Position numbers and translations under genes: made by a program. From assembly GCA_019162745.1 (NCBI GenBank), contig JAFLLC010000029.1:62001-126000 (forward strand): DNA of 64,000 nucleotides, in the 5' to 3' direction. This document shows positions 15,941 to 25,053 of this stretch, piece after piece (position 1 is the stretch's first letter; each line of letters begins with the position of its first letter). This DNA comes from Deltaproteobacteria bacterium. GTDB taxonomy: Bacteria > Desulfobacterota > Desulfuromonadia > Geobacterales > Pseudopelobacteraceae. The notes beneath the pieces are model-generated. The model was given only the letters and a program-made list of their open reading frames with translations, searched no databases and was not told the origin of the DNA.

Positions 15941-16842
15941 AGATAAGCATAGTAACTCCTTCTTACAATAAAGTAAAATATATCTCTGAGACGATTAAGA
16001 GTGTTATGTCTCAAAAAGGAAATTTTTATATTGAATATATTGTTATTGATAACTGCTCAGATGATGGAACAATACCAATTCTGAAAGAATACGAAGAGCT
16101 ACTTGGCAACAACGCTTTTCCCGTCAGATGCCTGGGAGTATCCTTTCGGTGGTTGTCTGAGACCGATTCTGGGTTGTATCATGCGATTAACAAAGGTCTT
16201 TCAATGGCAACAGGTGACGTTTGTGCCTGGATCAATGCCGACGACATATATATCCCTGGCGCTTTGGCGTTGGTGGCACAAAGTTTTCTTCAGTTTCCGG
16301 ACATTGCATGGCTGAAAGGGATTACTGCATATATTGATGATTCATCACTGCCGACTTCATCAGGTTGCTGCTATCTCTATAGCCAGGCGTGGCTTCACGA
16401 TGGAACATACGGCAGAGAAGCATATTTCGTTCAGCAAGACAGTGTGTTTTGGCGTGCTGAGTTATGGCGGAAATGTGGTGTGACTCCTAGTAACATACGC
16501 TTGGCAGGTGATTACTGGCTATGGATACAATTCTCCCAATTTACCCCTCTTTATTCGATTAATCGAACCTTCAGCTGTTTTAGGAAATCCATCGGACAGC
16601 TGAGCGAGGATGTTAATTCCTATACGGAAGAATGTCGCATGATAGCGTATGGCACCATGAACTATGACCTATTTAAGCGGAAACTTTTCTTTTATATAGA
16701 AAGACTGTTTCCTGTCTGCGCAGGAAGCAACGTGCTGTACCGCCTTTTCTGGGCGCGCCGGACTCATCAGTATATTGATGCCACCGATCCACTGAAACTG
16801 GTGATGCGTACAACAAAGGGGTATTTCGTGGAAGGTGTTTGA
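15937..16842 (+). CDS. Glycosyltransferase family 2
   Basis: A 301-aa enzyme: ISIVTPSYNKVKYISETIKSV, IDNCSDDGTIPIL, SETDSGLYHAINKGL and the DxD-type WINADDIYIPGAL. No membrane segment. This is the WcaA-like form seen in exopolysaccharide clusters. Three bases separate it from the following methyltransferase gene. AT content is again higher than in the rest of the locus. Confidence 0.87.
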   Translation: MKISIVTPSYNKVKYISETIKSVMSQKGNFYIEYIVIDNCSDDGTIPILKEYEELLGNNAFPVRCLGVSFRWLSETDSGLYHAINKGLSMATGDVCAWINADDIYIPGALALVAQSFLQFPDIAWLKGITAYIDDSSLPTSSGCCYLYSQAWLHDGTYGREAYFVQQDSVFWRAELWRKCGVTPSNIRLAGDYWLWIQFSQFTPLYSINRTFSCFRKSIGQLSEDVNSYTEECRMIAYGTMNYDLFKRKLFFYIERLFPVCAGSNVLYRLFWARRTHQYIDATDPLKLVMRTTKGYFVEGV

Positions 16843-16845
16843 GCT

Positions 16846-17796
16846 ATGCCGCTTCTGTGTCCCATCTGTAGCTCAGAATATTGCCACGTCTGCTACGTTC
16901 TAAGTGACGACAGGCATGGCTACCCCGGCACATTCCCGCTGATAAGTTGTTATTCCTGTCGCCACCGTTTTCTGGAGGCTACGTTTGATCAGGCTCAGAT
17001 AGTGGAACAGTATACCTGCTATTATCCGCGCCGCAGCTTCACGCTTGAAGACTATCAGCCAAGCGTGGAGGTTCGTGGAATTGCCGCCTGGTTTAACGGT
17101 GCTTCGCGGTCAGCCTACAGCCGAGTTCCCCGGAATGTCCGGGTTCTGGATATAGGGTGCGGGTTTGGCGAAACAGTGGGTTATCACCAGGGGAGGGGAT
17201 GCGAAGCCCACGGAATGGAAGCGGATGAAAATGTCCAGCGCGTAGCAGACCGATTCGGCCTGAATATCAAAACAGGAATGTTTGATCCCGAGGCATATGA
17301 GACAGATTACTTCGACTATGTTACTCTCGATCAGGTTCTGGAACACATGACCGACCCCTGCGCGGCACTGCTCGACATTAAAAGTGTGTTGAAGCCTGGC
17401 GGACGGATTATCATAAGCGCACCCAATGTCGAAGGGTGGGGGGCGCGCCTATTTCGCAAACGCTGGATTAATTGGCATGCGCCGTATCACCTCCACCATT
17501 TTTCCCGGCGGTCGTTGCGCCTGGCAGCTGAACAGGCCGGCCTTGTCCTGGAAAGAACAGAGACAATTACCGCCTCGGAGTGGCTCCATTATCAATGGGC
17601 CCACTTGGCAACATATCCGGAGAGTGGCGTCCCGTCGGTATACTGGACGCCGTCGGCAGAGCAGAGCCATGCCATCAGAGTAGTGCTGAAAGGATTGCTG
17701 CTCCTGCGTAGAACCGGGATCAATCACCTGATAACGCGGTTCTTTGATCTGTGCGGAACTGGCGACAATTGTCTGTATTTTTTGAGAAAACCATGA
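16846..17796 (+). CDS. Zinc-ribbon SAM methyltransferase
   Basis: A 316-aa protein. The first 45 residues contain paired cysteines (LCPIC ... CHVC ... CYSC), a zinc ribbon commonly fused to sugar methyltransferases. The SAM site is VRVLDIGCGFGETVGYHQGRG at about residue 100, then HGMEADENV, and FDYVTLDQVLEHMTDP as motif II. It could methylate a nucleotide sugar or the growing glycan and so provide the cap read by the Wzt C-terminal domain. It overlaps the next gene by ATGA. Confidence 0.83.
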   Translation: MPLLCPICSSEYCHVCYVLSDDRHGYPGTFPLISCYSCRHRFLEATFDQAQIVEQYTCYYPRRSFTLEDYQPSVEVRGIAAWFNGASRSAYSRVPRNVRVLDIGCGFGETVGYHQGRGCEAHGMEADENVQRVADRFGLNIKTGMFDPEAYETDYFDYVTLDQVLEHMTDPCAALLDIKSVLKPGGRIIISAPNVEGWGARLFRKRWINWHAPYHLHHFSRRSLRLAAEQAGLVLERTETITASEWLHYQWAHLATYPESGVPSVYWTPSAEQSHAIRVVLKGLLLLRRTGINHLITRFFDLCGTGDNCLYFLRKP

Positions 17797-18656
17797 CGGA
17801 TCAGATCTACATCCTGTTGCCGGTGCATAATCGTAAAGAAGTTACCCGGCGTTTTGTAGCGTCACTGCAACGGCAGACATATTGCAATTATAACCTTGTC
17901 CTGATCGATGACGGCTCCACCGATGGCACCGCGGAAATGGTTGCTGAGGCAATTGCCGATTGTACTGTTATCAAGGGGGAAGGTCACTGGTGGTGGGGTG
18001 GGGCCCTGCAGCAGGGATATCTCTGGTTGAAGGGAGCGGATGTTGCTTCGACGTCCCTGGTTCTGATCATGAACGATGACACCGAGTTTGCCGACGACTT
18101 TTTGGAACTGGGAGCCTCTCTTCTTGATGATCGGGAAAAGGCGCTTCTCCTCGCCCACTGTTACAGTAAGCAGAATGGTAGCCTCATTGATGCGGGGGTT
18201 CATGTGGACTGGCGACGGTTTACCTTTGCACAGGCGGAAGCACCGGAAGACATCAACTGTTTCTCAACGAGGGGACTGTTTATGCGGGCGGGGGATCTTG
18301 CGGCAATCGGCGGCTTTTATCCGTTTCTGCTGCCGCATTACGGCTCCGATTATGAATTCACAATTAGGGCAGGCCGCCGGGGGATGAGCCTCATGACTCA
18401 CCCGTCGTTATCCCTTGTCCTGGATGAAGAAACGACCGGTTATCAGTCCTTTGCTGCGGACAGCCGGAGAGAAAGCTTCCGCCGGCTCTTCTCCTGCCGG
18501 TCGGTTCATAATCCACTAGTATGGTGCAGTTTTGTCATGCTGGCCTGCCCCTGGCCATGGAAAATTGTTAATCTAGGGCGGATTGCCAGAGGGTTCATGC
18601 AGCATGTACGCGAAATTATCCGTGGAAACCCGACGTCAATTCCGGATGCGCGTTGA
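17793..18656 (+). CDS. Glycosyltransferase family 2
   Basis: A 287-aa GT-A enzyme from ATG 17793 (inside the previous stop). Motifs: IYILLPVHNRKEVTRRFVASL, IDDGSTDGTAEMV, GEGHWWWGGALQQGYLWL and the metal region IMNDDTEFADDF. The HWWWGGA loop is characteristic of a subgroup found in O-antigen clusters. A hydrophobic C-terminal stretch near residue 250 may touch the membrane. Confidence 0.87.
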   Translation: MTDQIYILLPVHNRKEVTRRFVASLQRQTYCNYNLVLIDDGSTDGTAEMVAEAIADCTVIKGEGHWWWGGALQQGYLWLKGADVASTSLVLIMNDDTEFADDFLELGASLLDDREKALLLAHCYSKQNGSLIDAGVHVDWRRFTFAQAEAPEDINCFSTRGLFMRAGDLAAIGGFYPFLLPHYGSDYEFTIRAGRRGMSLMTHPSLSLVLDEETTGYQSFAADSRRESFRRLFSCRSVHNPLVWCSFVMLACPWPWKIVNLGRIARGFMQHVREIIRGNPTSIPDAR

Positions 18657-18685
18657 CGGGGAAAGTCGTTCCTTAGAGTGTAACT

Positions 18686-19906
18686 ATGCGTTTGATGATC
18701 ATCACAAACTCGTATCCTTCGTATCTGGCGCATCTATATACTGCTCATCCGGAGCTGAACAGCCGTTCCTATACCGAGCAAAAGGCGGTTCTGGATAACG
18801 ATTTCTTTGCCTGGTCTGACAGTTGGTCCGTAGCTATGGCTCCACTCGGATACAGTACGTGGGAAATAACCCCCAATGCTCTGTTTATGCAGAGAGCGTG
18901 GTGTCACGAGAACGGCCTGAAATTTGATCCGACCCTGTCTGGTTTAAGAAATACTGTGTTGGCCCAGGCGCAGCAATTTCGTCCCGAAATCATCTGGTTC
19001 AACGATTATGATGATAAACTGCTGGAAATGTTGCGATCCGGACTCCCATCGCTCAGCCTTGTCCTTGGCTGGGTAGGCAGCGCCATTCCACCAACGGAAG
19101 TCTGGCGCAGGATGGATTTGGTTCTTTCCTGCGCGCCGGAAGCGGTGGCTGCAATGGAGGACGCCGGAGTTACAGCGGAACATTTCCCACATAGCTTCGA
19201 TCCAAGGATTAATAACCTGATTGAAGTACGGGAGAAGAACCGTGCCCTGTCGTTTGTCGGACACCTGATGCGACTCAGCCAGTTTCATCTGCAGCGGGAA
19301 GAACTTCTTGAAGCGTTGTCATCAGCTGTTCCATTGGACATATATACACCCAGTGCTGAATTTGGATGGCAGGAAGAGGTTAAAGGCCTTATAAAACTTG
19401 GACTAACCTATTGTGTTAGTTTGCTTCGAGTCTTTGGAGTTTCAGATCTTTATTTGAAAAGTTTGCCGATAATTGGAAGCGCAACAGACTGGGCTCCTCG
19501 ATACGTTCGACCGACTAATCTCCGCTTGAAACCGTTTTTTCATCAGCCAGTTTTCGGGTTAGAGATGTATCAGGCGGTACAGGAATCTTTGGTAACGCTC
19601 AATATCCATGCTGACTCATCGCCGCACTTTGCTTCCAACATGCGTCTCTATGAGGCAACTGGAGTGGGAACCTGCCTGGTTACCGATTGGAAAAAAAATA
19701 GTGAAAATATATTTGCTCCTGATCAGGAAGTTGTTGTCTACAAGAATGCAGAGGAGTGCCGGGAAAAGGTGATGTGGTTACTTGATCATCCAAAGGAAGC
19801 TGCGGAAATTGCTCTGGCAGGCCAGAAGCGAACGCTACGAGAATACACATTTGCTCATCGGGCTGAGTTATTGCACCGGATTATAGGAAAAGCGTTGTCA
19901 TCATGA
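18686..19906 (+). CDS. CgeB-like glycosyltransferase (GT-B)
   Basis: A 406-aa protein. It opens with MRLMIITNSYPSYLAHLY and the closing third matches the Glyco_trans_1_2 / CgeB form: LNIHADSSPHFASNMRLYEATGVGTCLVTDW, then YKNAEECREKVMWLLDHP. The family uses a nucleotide-sugar donor in a GT-B cleft; CgeB itself acts on spore surface glycan. The ribosome site is weak. It overlaps the FkbM gene by ATGA. Acceptor unknown. Confidence 0.78.
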   Translation: MRLMIITNSYPSYLAHLYTAHPELNSRSYTEQKAVLDNDFFAWSDSWSVAMAPLGYSTWEITPNALFMQRAWCHENGLKFDPTLSGLRNTVLAQAQQFRPEIIWFNDYDDKLLEMLRSGLPSLSLVLGWVGSAIPPTEVWRRMDLVLSCAPEAVAAMEDAGVTAEHFPHSFDPRINNLIEVREKNRALSFVGHLMRLSQFHLQREELLEALSSAVPLDIYTPSAEFGWQEEVKGLIKLGLTYCVSLLRVFGVSDLYLKSLPIIGSATDWAPRYVRPTNLRLKPFFHQPVFGLEMYQAVQESLVTLNIHADSSPHFASNMRLYEATGVGTCLVTDWKKNSENIFAPDQEVVVYKNAEECREKVMWLLDHPKEAAEIALAGQKRTLREYTFAHRAELLHRIIGKALSS

Positions 19907-20736
19907 TATTATCGGCAGTTGTAAATACGATGCTGCGGGAACCGATTACTTGGTGCAGGCGCCTGATGACAGATAGGGATTATCGTACCCTTTTGTCTCT
20001 TCAGATGAAACTGGGAGGAATACCGCGGTTTACGGAGTGTCGGTTAAAACTATATGACTGGGAGTTGGTAATTCCTGATGCGGCCTCGTTTCTATCCACC
20101 TACGCCGAGATATTCGTCGAACAGATCTACAAGATCCGGTTTACCGGCGATTCGCCGTATATTCTGGATTTTGGAGCAAACATCGGTCTGAGTGTGCTCT
20201 ATCTGAAGAAACTTTATCCAGATGCACGGATTACAGCCTATGAAGCTGATCCTCGCATCTTTTCTTACCTAGAGCAGAATATCAAAAGCAACGGTTACAG
20301 TGATGTGCTCCTTGTCAATAAGGCCGTTTGGCATGAAAATGCCGTTCTGCAGTTTAGTCCGGAGGGTGGTGATGGCGGCCGCGTTGCGTGGGATGGAGAG
20401 AATAGTACGGTTGAGGTGCAGGCTCAGAATATCCTGGATCTGCTGAAGGGGCGTACAGTAGATTTTTTAAAGATGGATATTGAAGGGGCGGAAGATTTGG
20501 TTTTGCCGGTATGTAAGGAATATCTCCATGCGGTTCGCAAAATATTCGTAGAGTATCATTCGCGGGCCGACGAGTGTCAACAGCTGGACAAAATTGTTTC
20601 GGTGCTGGCTGGCGCAGGATTTAGGCTGCACCTGCAGAGCGCTTTCTGTTCCCCGTCACCCTTCGCGGAACGTCGGGTCCATTCGGGCTATGACCTGCAG
20701 CTAAACATTTTCGGTTGGAGAGAAGATGATCTCTGA
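19903..20736 (+). CDS. FkbM-family methyltransferase
   Basis: A 277-aa protein with motif I YILDFGANIGLSVLYLKKL, the acidic YEADPRIFSYLEQNI, and VDFLKMDIEGAEDLVLP, the full FkbM pattern. These enzymes O-methylate sugars or polyketides; in O-antigen clusters they modify chain ends or repeat units. The last 11 bases overlap the next methyltransferase gene, so the two are probably made together. Confidence 0.9.
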   Translation: MILSAVVNTMLREPITWCRRLMTDRDYRTLLSLQMKLGGIPRFTECRLKLYDWELVIPDAASFLSTYAEIFVEQIYKIRFTGDSPYILDFGANIGLSVLYLKKLYPDARITAYEADPRIFSYLEQNIKSNGYSDVLLVNKAVWHENAVLQFSPEGGDGGRVAWDGENSTVEVQAQNILDLLKGRTVDFLKMDIEGAEDLVLPVCKEYLHAVRKIFVEYHSRADECQQLDKIVSVLAGAGFRLHLQSAFCSPSPFAERRVHSGYDLQLNIFGWREDDL

Positions 20737-21412
20737 GCTCAATAAATTATTGACCCGGAAAATTAGTCCGGTGAATTTTCCGGACTTTTACAGGGTTGCA
20801 CCGGTCAGCCCTATGTTTGGTCTGGATAGAGGTACTCCAATTGACCGATACTACATTGAAAAATTTCTGAAAGCTAATTCCGGATATATTGCCGGGCGAG
20901 TTCTTGAGGTGGGTAGCAGCCATTACAGTAAACGTTTTGGGAGTGCTGGGATAACCTGTGAGGTACTCCATGCACAAGAAGATAATCCAGATACGACGGT
21001 GGTCGGCGATCTGACAGACTGCGCCACTCTACCCGGAAATGCTATGGATTGTTTTATCTGTACTCAGACGCTGAATTTCATATTCGATGTAGGGAGAGCA
21101 GTCGAAGGAGTCCACCATGTCCTCAAACCGGGCGGAGTACTGTTAGCAACTGTGGCTGGCATCAGTCAGATCAGCCGCTATGATATGGAGCGCTGGGGCG
21201 ATTATTGGCGTTTTACGACAGCTTCTCTTCAGAAACTGTTTGAACCTGTTTTCCCCGGTGTCGTTGAGATCGGCATTCATGGCAATTCGCTGGCTGCCTG
21301 TGCTTTCCTGCAGGGATTGGCGGTCGAGGACCTTCCAACTCCTAGTCTGCTTGATCAGAGCGACCCTGATTATCAACTGCTGCTGACAATTACCGCAAGA
21401 AAAGAGGTCTGA
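20726..21412 (+). CDS. SAM-dependent methyltransferase-like protein
   Basis: A 228-aa protein. The SAM-binding glycine loop is degenerate (RVLEVGSSHYSKRFG), followed by AMDCFICTQTLNFIFDVGRAVEGVHHVLKPGGVLLATVAG, which is a clear Methyltransf_11-type C half. GGAGAGAAG precedes the ATG. It shares one base with the deacetylase start (TGATG). Substrate unknown; likely the same glycan as the FkbM enzyme. Confidence 0.78.
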   Translation: MISELNKLLTRKISPVNFPDFYRVAPVSPMFGLDRGTPIDRYYIEKFLKANSGYIAGRVLEVGSSHYSKRFGSAGITCEVLHAQEDNPDTTVVGDLTDCATLPGNAMDCFICTQTLNFIFDVGRAVEGVHHVLKPGGVLLATVAGISQISRYDMERWGDYWRFTTASLQKLFEPVFPGVVEIGIHGNSLAACAFLQGLAVEDLPTPSLLDQSDPDYQLLLTITARKEV

Positions 21413-22389
21413 TGCTCAATAACGCCCACCATCTGCTTCTTTCGCCATTCAGGACGACCAGGAAGTGGCTTGTGAACCGTTCCAACGCGCCGGTGATCAC
21501 ATTGTTGTACCACCGGGTTACTCGCCTTGAGTCGGATCCCCAGCAGTTGTCGGTAACACCGGAGAACTTTCGTTCCCAGATGCGCTATCTGAAAGACAAT
21601 TTTCCAGTGGTTCGGCTGGACGCAGAGTGGTCAGGCATCGCGCGCCCCTCGGTTGCCGTGACCTTTGATGACGGCTATGCGGATAATGTGAACGAGGCGC
21701 TGCCGATTCTGGAGGAACTTGGCGTCCCGGCAACCTTCTTTATCTCCACCGGCTTTATCGGCTCACATCAGGAGTTCTGGTGGGATGATCTGGAGCGGAT
21801 AATTCTTAAAAATGAAAATGTACCCACACGGTTCACGATTGAAACTGGAAGTGAAATGAGAGAATGGGCGACAAAATCAGCAGCGGAGCGTGCCAGACTA
21901 TACCGTGATTTTCATGTCCTGATAAAAAAACTGACGCCCGAACAACGGGGACAACAGATGGCCTGGCTTCGTACCTGGGCAGATGTGGCAGAGCAGGGGC
22001 GAACAAGCCATCGGGTCGCGACGCTTGATGAAGTGAGGCGGCTAGCACAAAGTGAACTTGTGACCATTGGCGGGCATACGGTCAGCCATACTCGGTTATC
22101 AGCCCTTTCCGGTGATCGGCAGTGTGAGGAGATTACCGGCTCGGTTAGTCAGCTTGAAAGCTGGTGCGGACGCCAGGTGATTGTGTTCTCCTATCCCTTT
22201 GGTAGCCGAGATGACTTTACGGCAGAAACTATTGAAATATGCCGCCAGGCCGGTCTGTTCAGAGCAGTGGTGAACATTCCGGGACAATATCACCAGTGGA
22301 CAGATCCGTATCAGATTCCCCGTAATATAGTCCGTAACTGGGAGCTACCGATGTTCAAACGTAAATGTGCCAGCTTTTGGCTGTCATGA
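21412..22389 (+). CDS. Polysaccharide deacetylase (NodB domain)
   Basis: A 325-aa enzyme. The NodB motifs are VAVTFDDGYADN (catalytic and metal Asp), VPATFFISTGFIGS, IGGHTVSHTRLS (metal His pair) and IVFSYPFGSRDDF. It removes N-acetyl groups from hexosamines in surface polysaccharide. No signal peptide is seen, so it may act on a lipid-linked or sugar intermediate in the cytoplasm. Coupled by one-base overlap to the methyltransferase and by ATGA to the glycosyltransferase that follows. Confidence 0.9.
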   Translation: MLNNAHHLLLSPFRTTRKWLVNRSNAPVITLLYHRVTRLESDPQQLSVTPENFRSQMRYLKDNFPVVRLDAEWSGIARPSVAVTFDDGYADNVNEALPILEELGVPATFFISTGFIGSHQEFWWDDLERIILKNENVPTRFTIETGSEMREWATKSAAERARLYRDFHVLIKKLTPEQRGQQMAWLRTWADVAEQGRTSHRVATLDEVRRLAQSELVTIGGHTVSHTRLSALSGDRQCEEITGSVSQLESWCGRQVIVFSYPFGSRDDFTAETIEICRQAGLFRAVVNIPGQYHQWTDPYQIPRNIVRNWELPMFKRKCASFWLS

Positions 22390-23645
22390 AAGTCCTGTTC
22401 ATAAATACTCACTATATGCACGGCGGAGCCGGTCGTGCCGCCGGCCGGTTGCAGATCGCCTTGAAAAACATCGGGGTGGATGTGAAACAGTTGGTACAAA
22501 ACGGGTTTGGCGATAGACACGACTTAATAATTGGCCCTCTGAGCCCTCTGGATAAGGGGCTGGCCCTGTTGAAACCGGCTCTGGATACGTTGCCCCTCTA
22601 CCTTTACAAAAAAAGAAGTGGCCTGCCGTTTTCCACGTCCTGTCTGCCTGATATTATCGTATCGAAGGTTAAGGAACTAAATCCGGATATTATCCATCTC
22701 CACTGGACGTGTACAGGGTTTGTCAAAATTGAAACGTTGAAAAAACTGAATAAACCACTTGTCTGGACACTCCATGACTCATGGCCGTTTACCGGCGGCT
22801 GCCATATTCCACTGGATTGCGTGGGCTATAAGGACAGATGCGGTATGTGCCCAACCCTTGGATCAACGTGTAACCGTGATCTCTCCCGCTGGATATGGAA
22901 TAGGAAATCAAAGGCGTGGAGCGGTCTGGATATTAGTATTGTCACTCCTAGCAACTGGCTTGCCGAATGTGCTCAGTCAAGCTCGCTCTTCAAGGGAAAA
23001 CGTGTTGAGGTGATTCCAAATGGGCTTGATCTGGGGGCGATACGCTGTGTCGATAAACGGTTGGCGAGGAACATGTTTTCTCTCGATCCGGACAAGAAGT
23101 ACATTCTTTTCGGTGCGGTAAATGCGACAAGCGATAAAAACAAGGGGTTCCAGTACGTTGTAAGTGCCCTGAGAACAGTTGCACACGAGTTGGCGGCGCT
23201 TGACTGTGAACTGTTGGTGTTTGGGGGGTACGAACCGGTGGACTCTGCTGATTTCGGACTGAAAGTGCATTATGTCGGATATATGCATGATGAAGTGAGT
23301 ATGAACCTGCTATATTCGGCGGCAGATGTATTTGTAGCCCCGTCCCTTCAGGAAAATCTTCCGAATACAATCATGGAAGCCATGGCGCACGGGGTCCCGA
23401 CGGTGGCCTTCTCGGTCGGCGGGATTCCGGATCTTATTCATCACAAACAGAATGGGTATCTTGCTGGGCCTTATAATACTGCAGACCTCGCACAGGGACT
23501 TTTGTGGGTTTTATCAGGTAGCCCGTCATGGGAGTATCTCTCTCGCGCGGCCCGTGATACGATACAGGTAAAATTCAGCATCGATGATGTTGCCGGTAAG
23601 CATTATGATCTCTACAGCGAGATCGTGGGGAATTCCGGTGCGTAA
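22386..23645 (+). CDS. Glycosyltransferase family 4
   Basis: A 419-aa GT-B retaining enzyme from ATG 22386. The N-terminal half begins MKVLFINTHYMHGGAGRAAG. The nucleotide-sugar half has VIPNGLDL, ILFGAVNATSDKNKGF, and VFVAPSLQENLPNTIMEAMAHGVPTVAF with the paired Glu residues. A small Cys cluster (CHIPLDCVGYKDRCGMC) occurs in the acceptor domain, as in several WcaC-like enzymes. It is the last gene of the overlapping polysaccharide run, and mobile-element debris begins about 120 bases later. Confidence 0.9.
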   Translation: MKVLFINTHYMHGGAGRAAGRLQIALKNIGVDVKQLVQNGFGDRHDLIIGPLSPLDKGLALLKPALDTLPLYLYKKRSGLPFSTSCLPDIIVSKVKELNPDIIHLHWTCTGFVKIETLKKLNKPLVWTLHDSWPFTGGCHIPLDCVGYKDRCGMCPTLGSTCNRDLSRWIWNRKSKAWSGLDISIVTPSNWLAECAQSSSLFKGKRVEVIPNGLDLGAIRCVDKRLARNMFSLDPDKKYILFGAVNATSDKNKGFQYVVSALRTVAHELAALDCELLVFGGYEPVDSADFGLKVHYVGYMHDEVSMNLLYSAADVFVAPSLQENLPNTIMEAMAHGVPTVAFSVGGIPDLIHHKQNGYLAGPYNTADLAQGLLWVLSGSPSWEYLSRAARDTIQVKFSIDDVAGKHYDLYSEIVGNSGA

Positions 23646-23767
23646 GGGTGATCTCCTGAAATATCTTGACCCGCTTGCGGGGAGATTTCTGGCATAGCTT
23701 CTGCCGTGTCTGGTACTAGAGTCGGTTCATGATATTCGTACCATTCTTATTATTGAGCCTCATAAAA

Positions 23768-23786
23768 CCCCGTCCTCTGGGCGGGG
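23768..23786 (+). repeat. IS200-type end hairpin (remnant)
   Basis: CCCCGTCC-TCT-GGGCGGGG forms an 8-bp stem with one wobble pair about 90 bases before the tnpA stub. IS200/IS605 elements carry such subterminal hairpins. It could also act as a terminator for the glycan operon, but no T-run follows. Confidence 0.5.
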
Positions 23787-23875
23787 TCAGCGTCCGTTGG
23801 TTTTGCCTGTAGATTGCCCATCTGCTACACCTAGACTTGAGTTGTCTCCATAATTCAAATTAAAAGGAGCGGCAG

Positions 23876-24025
23876 ATGAGCAGGTTTCAGAAGTTATCTC
23901 ACGTACTATGGCACTGTCAATACCACATTGTTTGGGGGGGTGTGCGACAAATTTATGGGAGCCATTATCAAGCCGCCTCTCGATGCTCCCAGCAAAAACG
24001 CAGCAAAAACGGTGTCACCCATTAA
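23876..24025 (+). pseudogene. tnpA: IS200-type transposase TnpA, N-terminal stub
   Basis: This short ORF is not in the track. It reads MSRFQKLSHVLWHCQYHIVW, the well-known start of IS200-family TnpA, and then leaves the family after about 20 residues; it ends in unrelated sequence at codon 50. GGAGC precedes the ATG. The HUH motif and catalytic Tyr are lost. It is the scar of a deleted element. Confidence 0.8.
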
Positions 24026-24197
24026 AAGGCTGCTGTCAACGGCAAAAACGTTCCCTATGCAAGAAAAATAGATTTTTCAAGCCAAACTTTCTCTAGTCAC
24101 CGACACCAATACCATTCCCGTTATTTCTATCTATTTCGATGTCAGCCTTTGCTGCACCAGTCACCCATCAGGATTAAGGCTTGTTGTTGAAGTAAAG
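24026..24197. other. Unassigned sequence between element remnants
   Basis: No ORF, promoter or recognisable repeat. Probably debris between the IS200 stub and the RAYT repeat unit. Confidence 0.4.
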
Positions 24198-25053
24198 GAA
24201 AAAGTGGGGTCAGGCTTTAAAGATTGAAACTATAGCAACTTGATGCTACTATTACCCCCATGGCTAGAAAACCCCGACTACATTATCCTGGCGCATTATA
24301 TCATGTAATACTTCGTGGAAACGCCAGGCAGGACATATTTATTACCGATGAGGATCGCTATCGTTTTTACCTTTTTGTGCAAGAAGGTCTTGAACGATAC
24401 GGACATCGCGTACATGCATTTTGCCTGATGACAAACCATATTCATATGGCAATTCAGGTTGCTAATGTGCCTTTATCACGTATCATGCAGAATCTTACCT
24501 TCCGCTATACTCGTTGGTTCAATTGGCGATTAAAAAGAAACGGCCATCTTTTTCAGGGTAGGTATAAAGCAATTCTTGTGGATGCCGACTCGTATCTTCT
24601 CGAGCTTGCTGCATACATACACCTTGAAAAAGTGGGGTCAGGCTTTAAAGGTTGAAAGTATAATAACTTGATGCTACTATTTCTCCTATGGCTCGAAAAC
24701 CCCGACTACATTATTCTGGCGCATTATATCATGTAATTCTTCGCGGAAACGCCAGGCAGGACGTCTTTATCACCGATGAGGATCGTTATCGTTTTTACCT
24801 TTTTGTGCAAGAAGGTCTTGAACGATACGGACATCGCGTACATGCATTTTGCCTGATGACAAACCATATTCATATGGCAATTCAGGTTGCTAATGTGCCT
24901 TTATCACGTATCATGCAGAATCTTACCTTCCGCTATACTCGTTGGTTCAATTGGCGATTAAAAAGAAACGGCCATCTTTTTCAGGGTAGGTATAAAGCAA
25001 TTCTTGTGGATGCCGACTCGTATCTTCTCGAACTTGCTGCATACATTCACCTT
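24198..25053 (+). repeat. 428-bp tandem duplication carrying the RAYT 5' part
   Basis: Unit 1 is 24198-24625 and unit 2 is 24626-25053. Both begin GAAAAAGTGGGGTCAGGC and both ATGs lie 62 bases inside. The first 165 or so bases differ at many sites, while the next 250 are almost identical. The junction joins unit 1 directly to the start of unit 2. Confidence 0.92.
24260..24655 (+). pseudogene. REP-associated tyrosine transposase, truncated copy
   Basis: Reads as 131 aa: the first 122 residues are RAYT (MARKPRLHYPGALYHVILRG, HUH motif in MTNHIHMAI, LFQGRYKAI), after which the frame runs into the leader of the second unit (EKVGSGFKG) and stops. The part after YIHL, with the C-terminal helical domain, is missing. 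It may still make a Y1 core, but it is best treated as a broken copy produced by the duplication. Confidence 0.85.
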
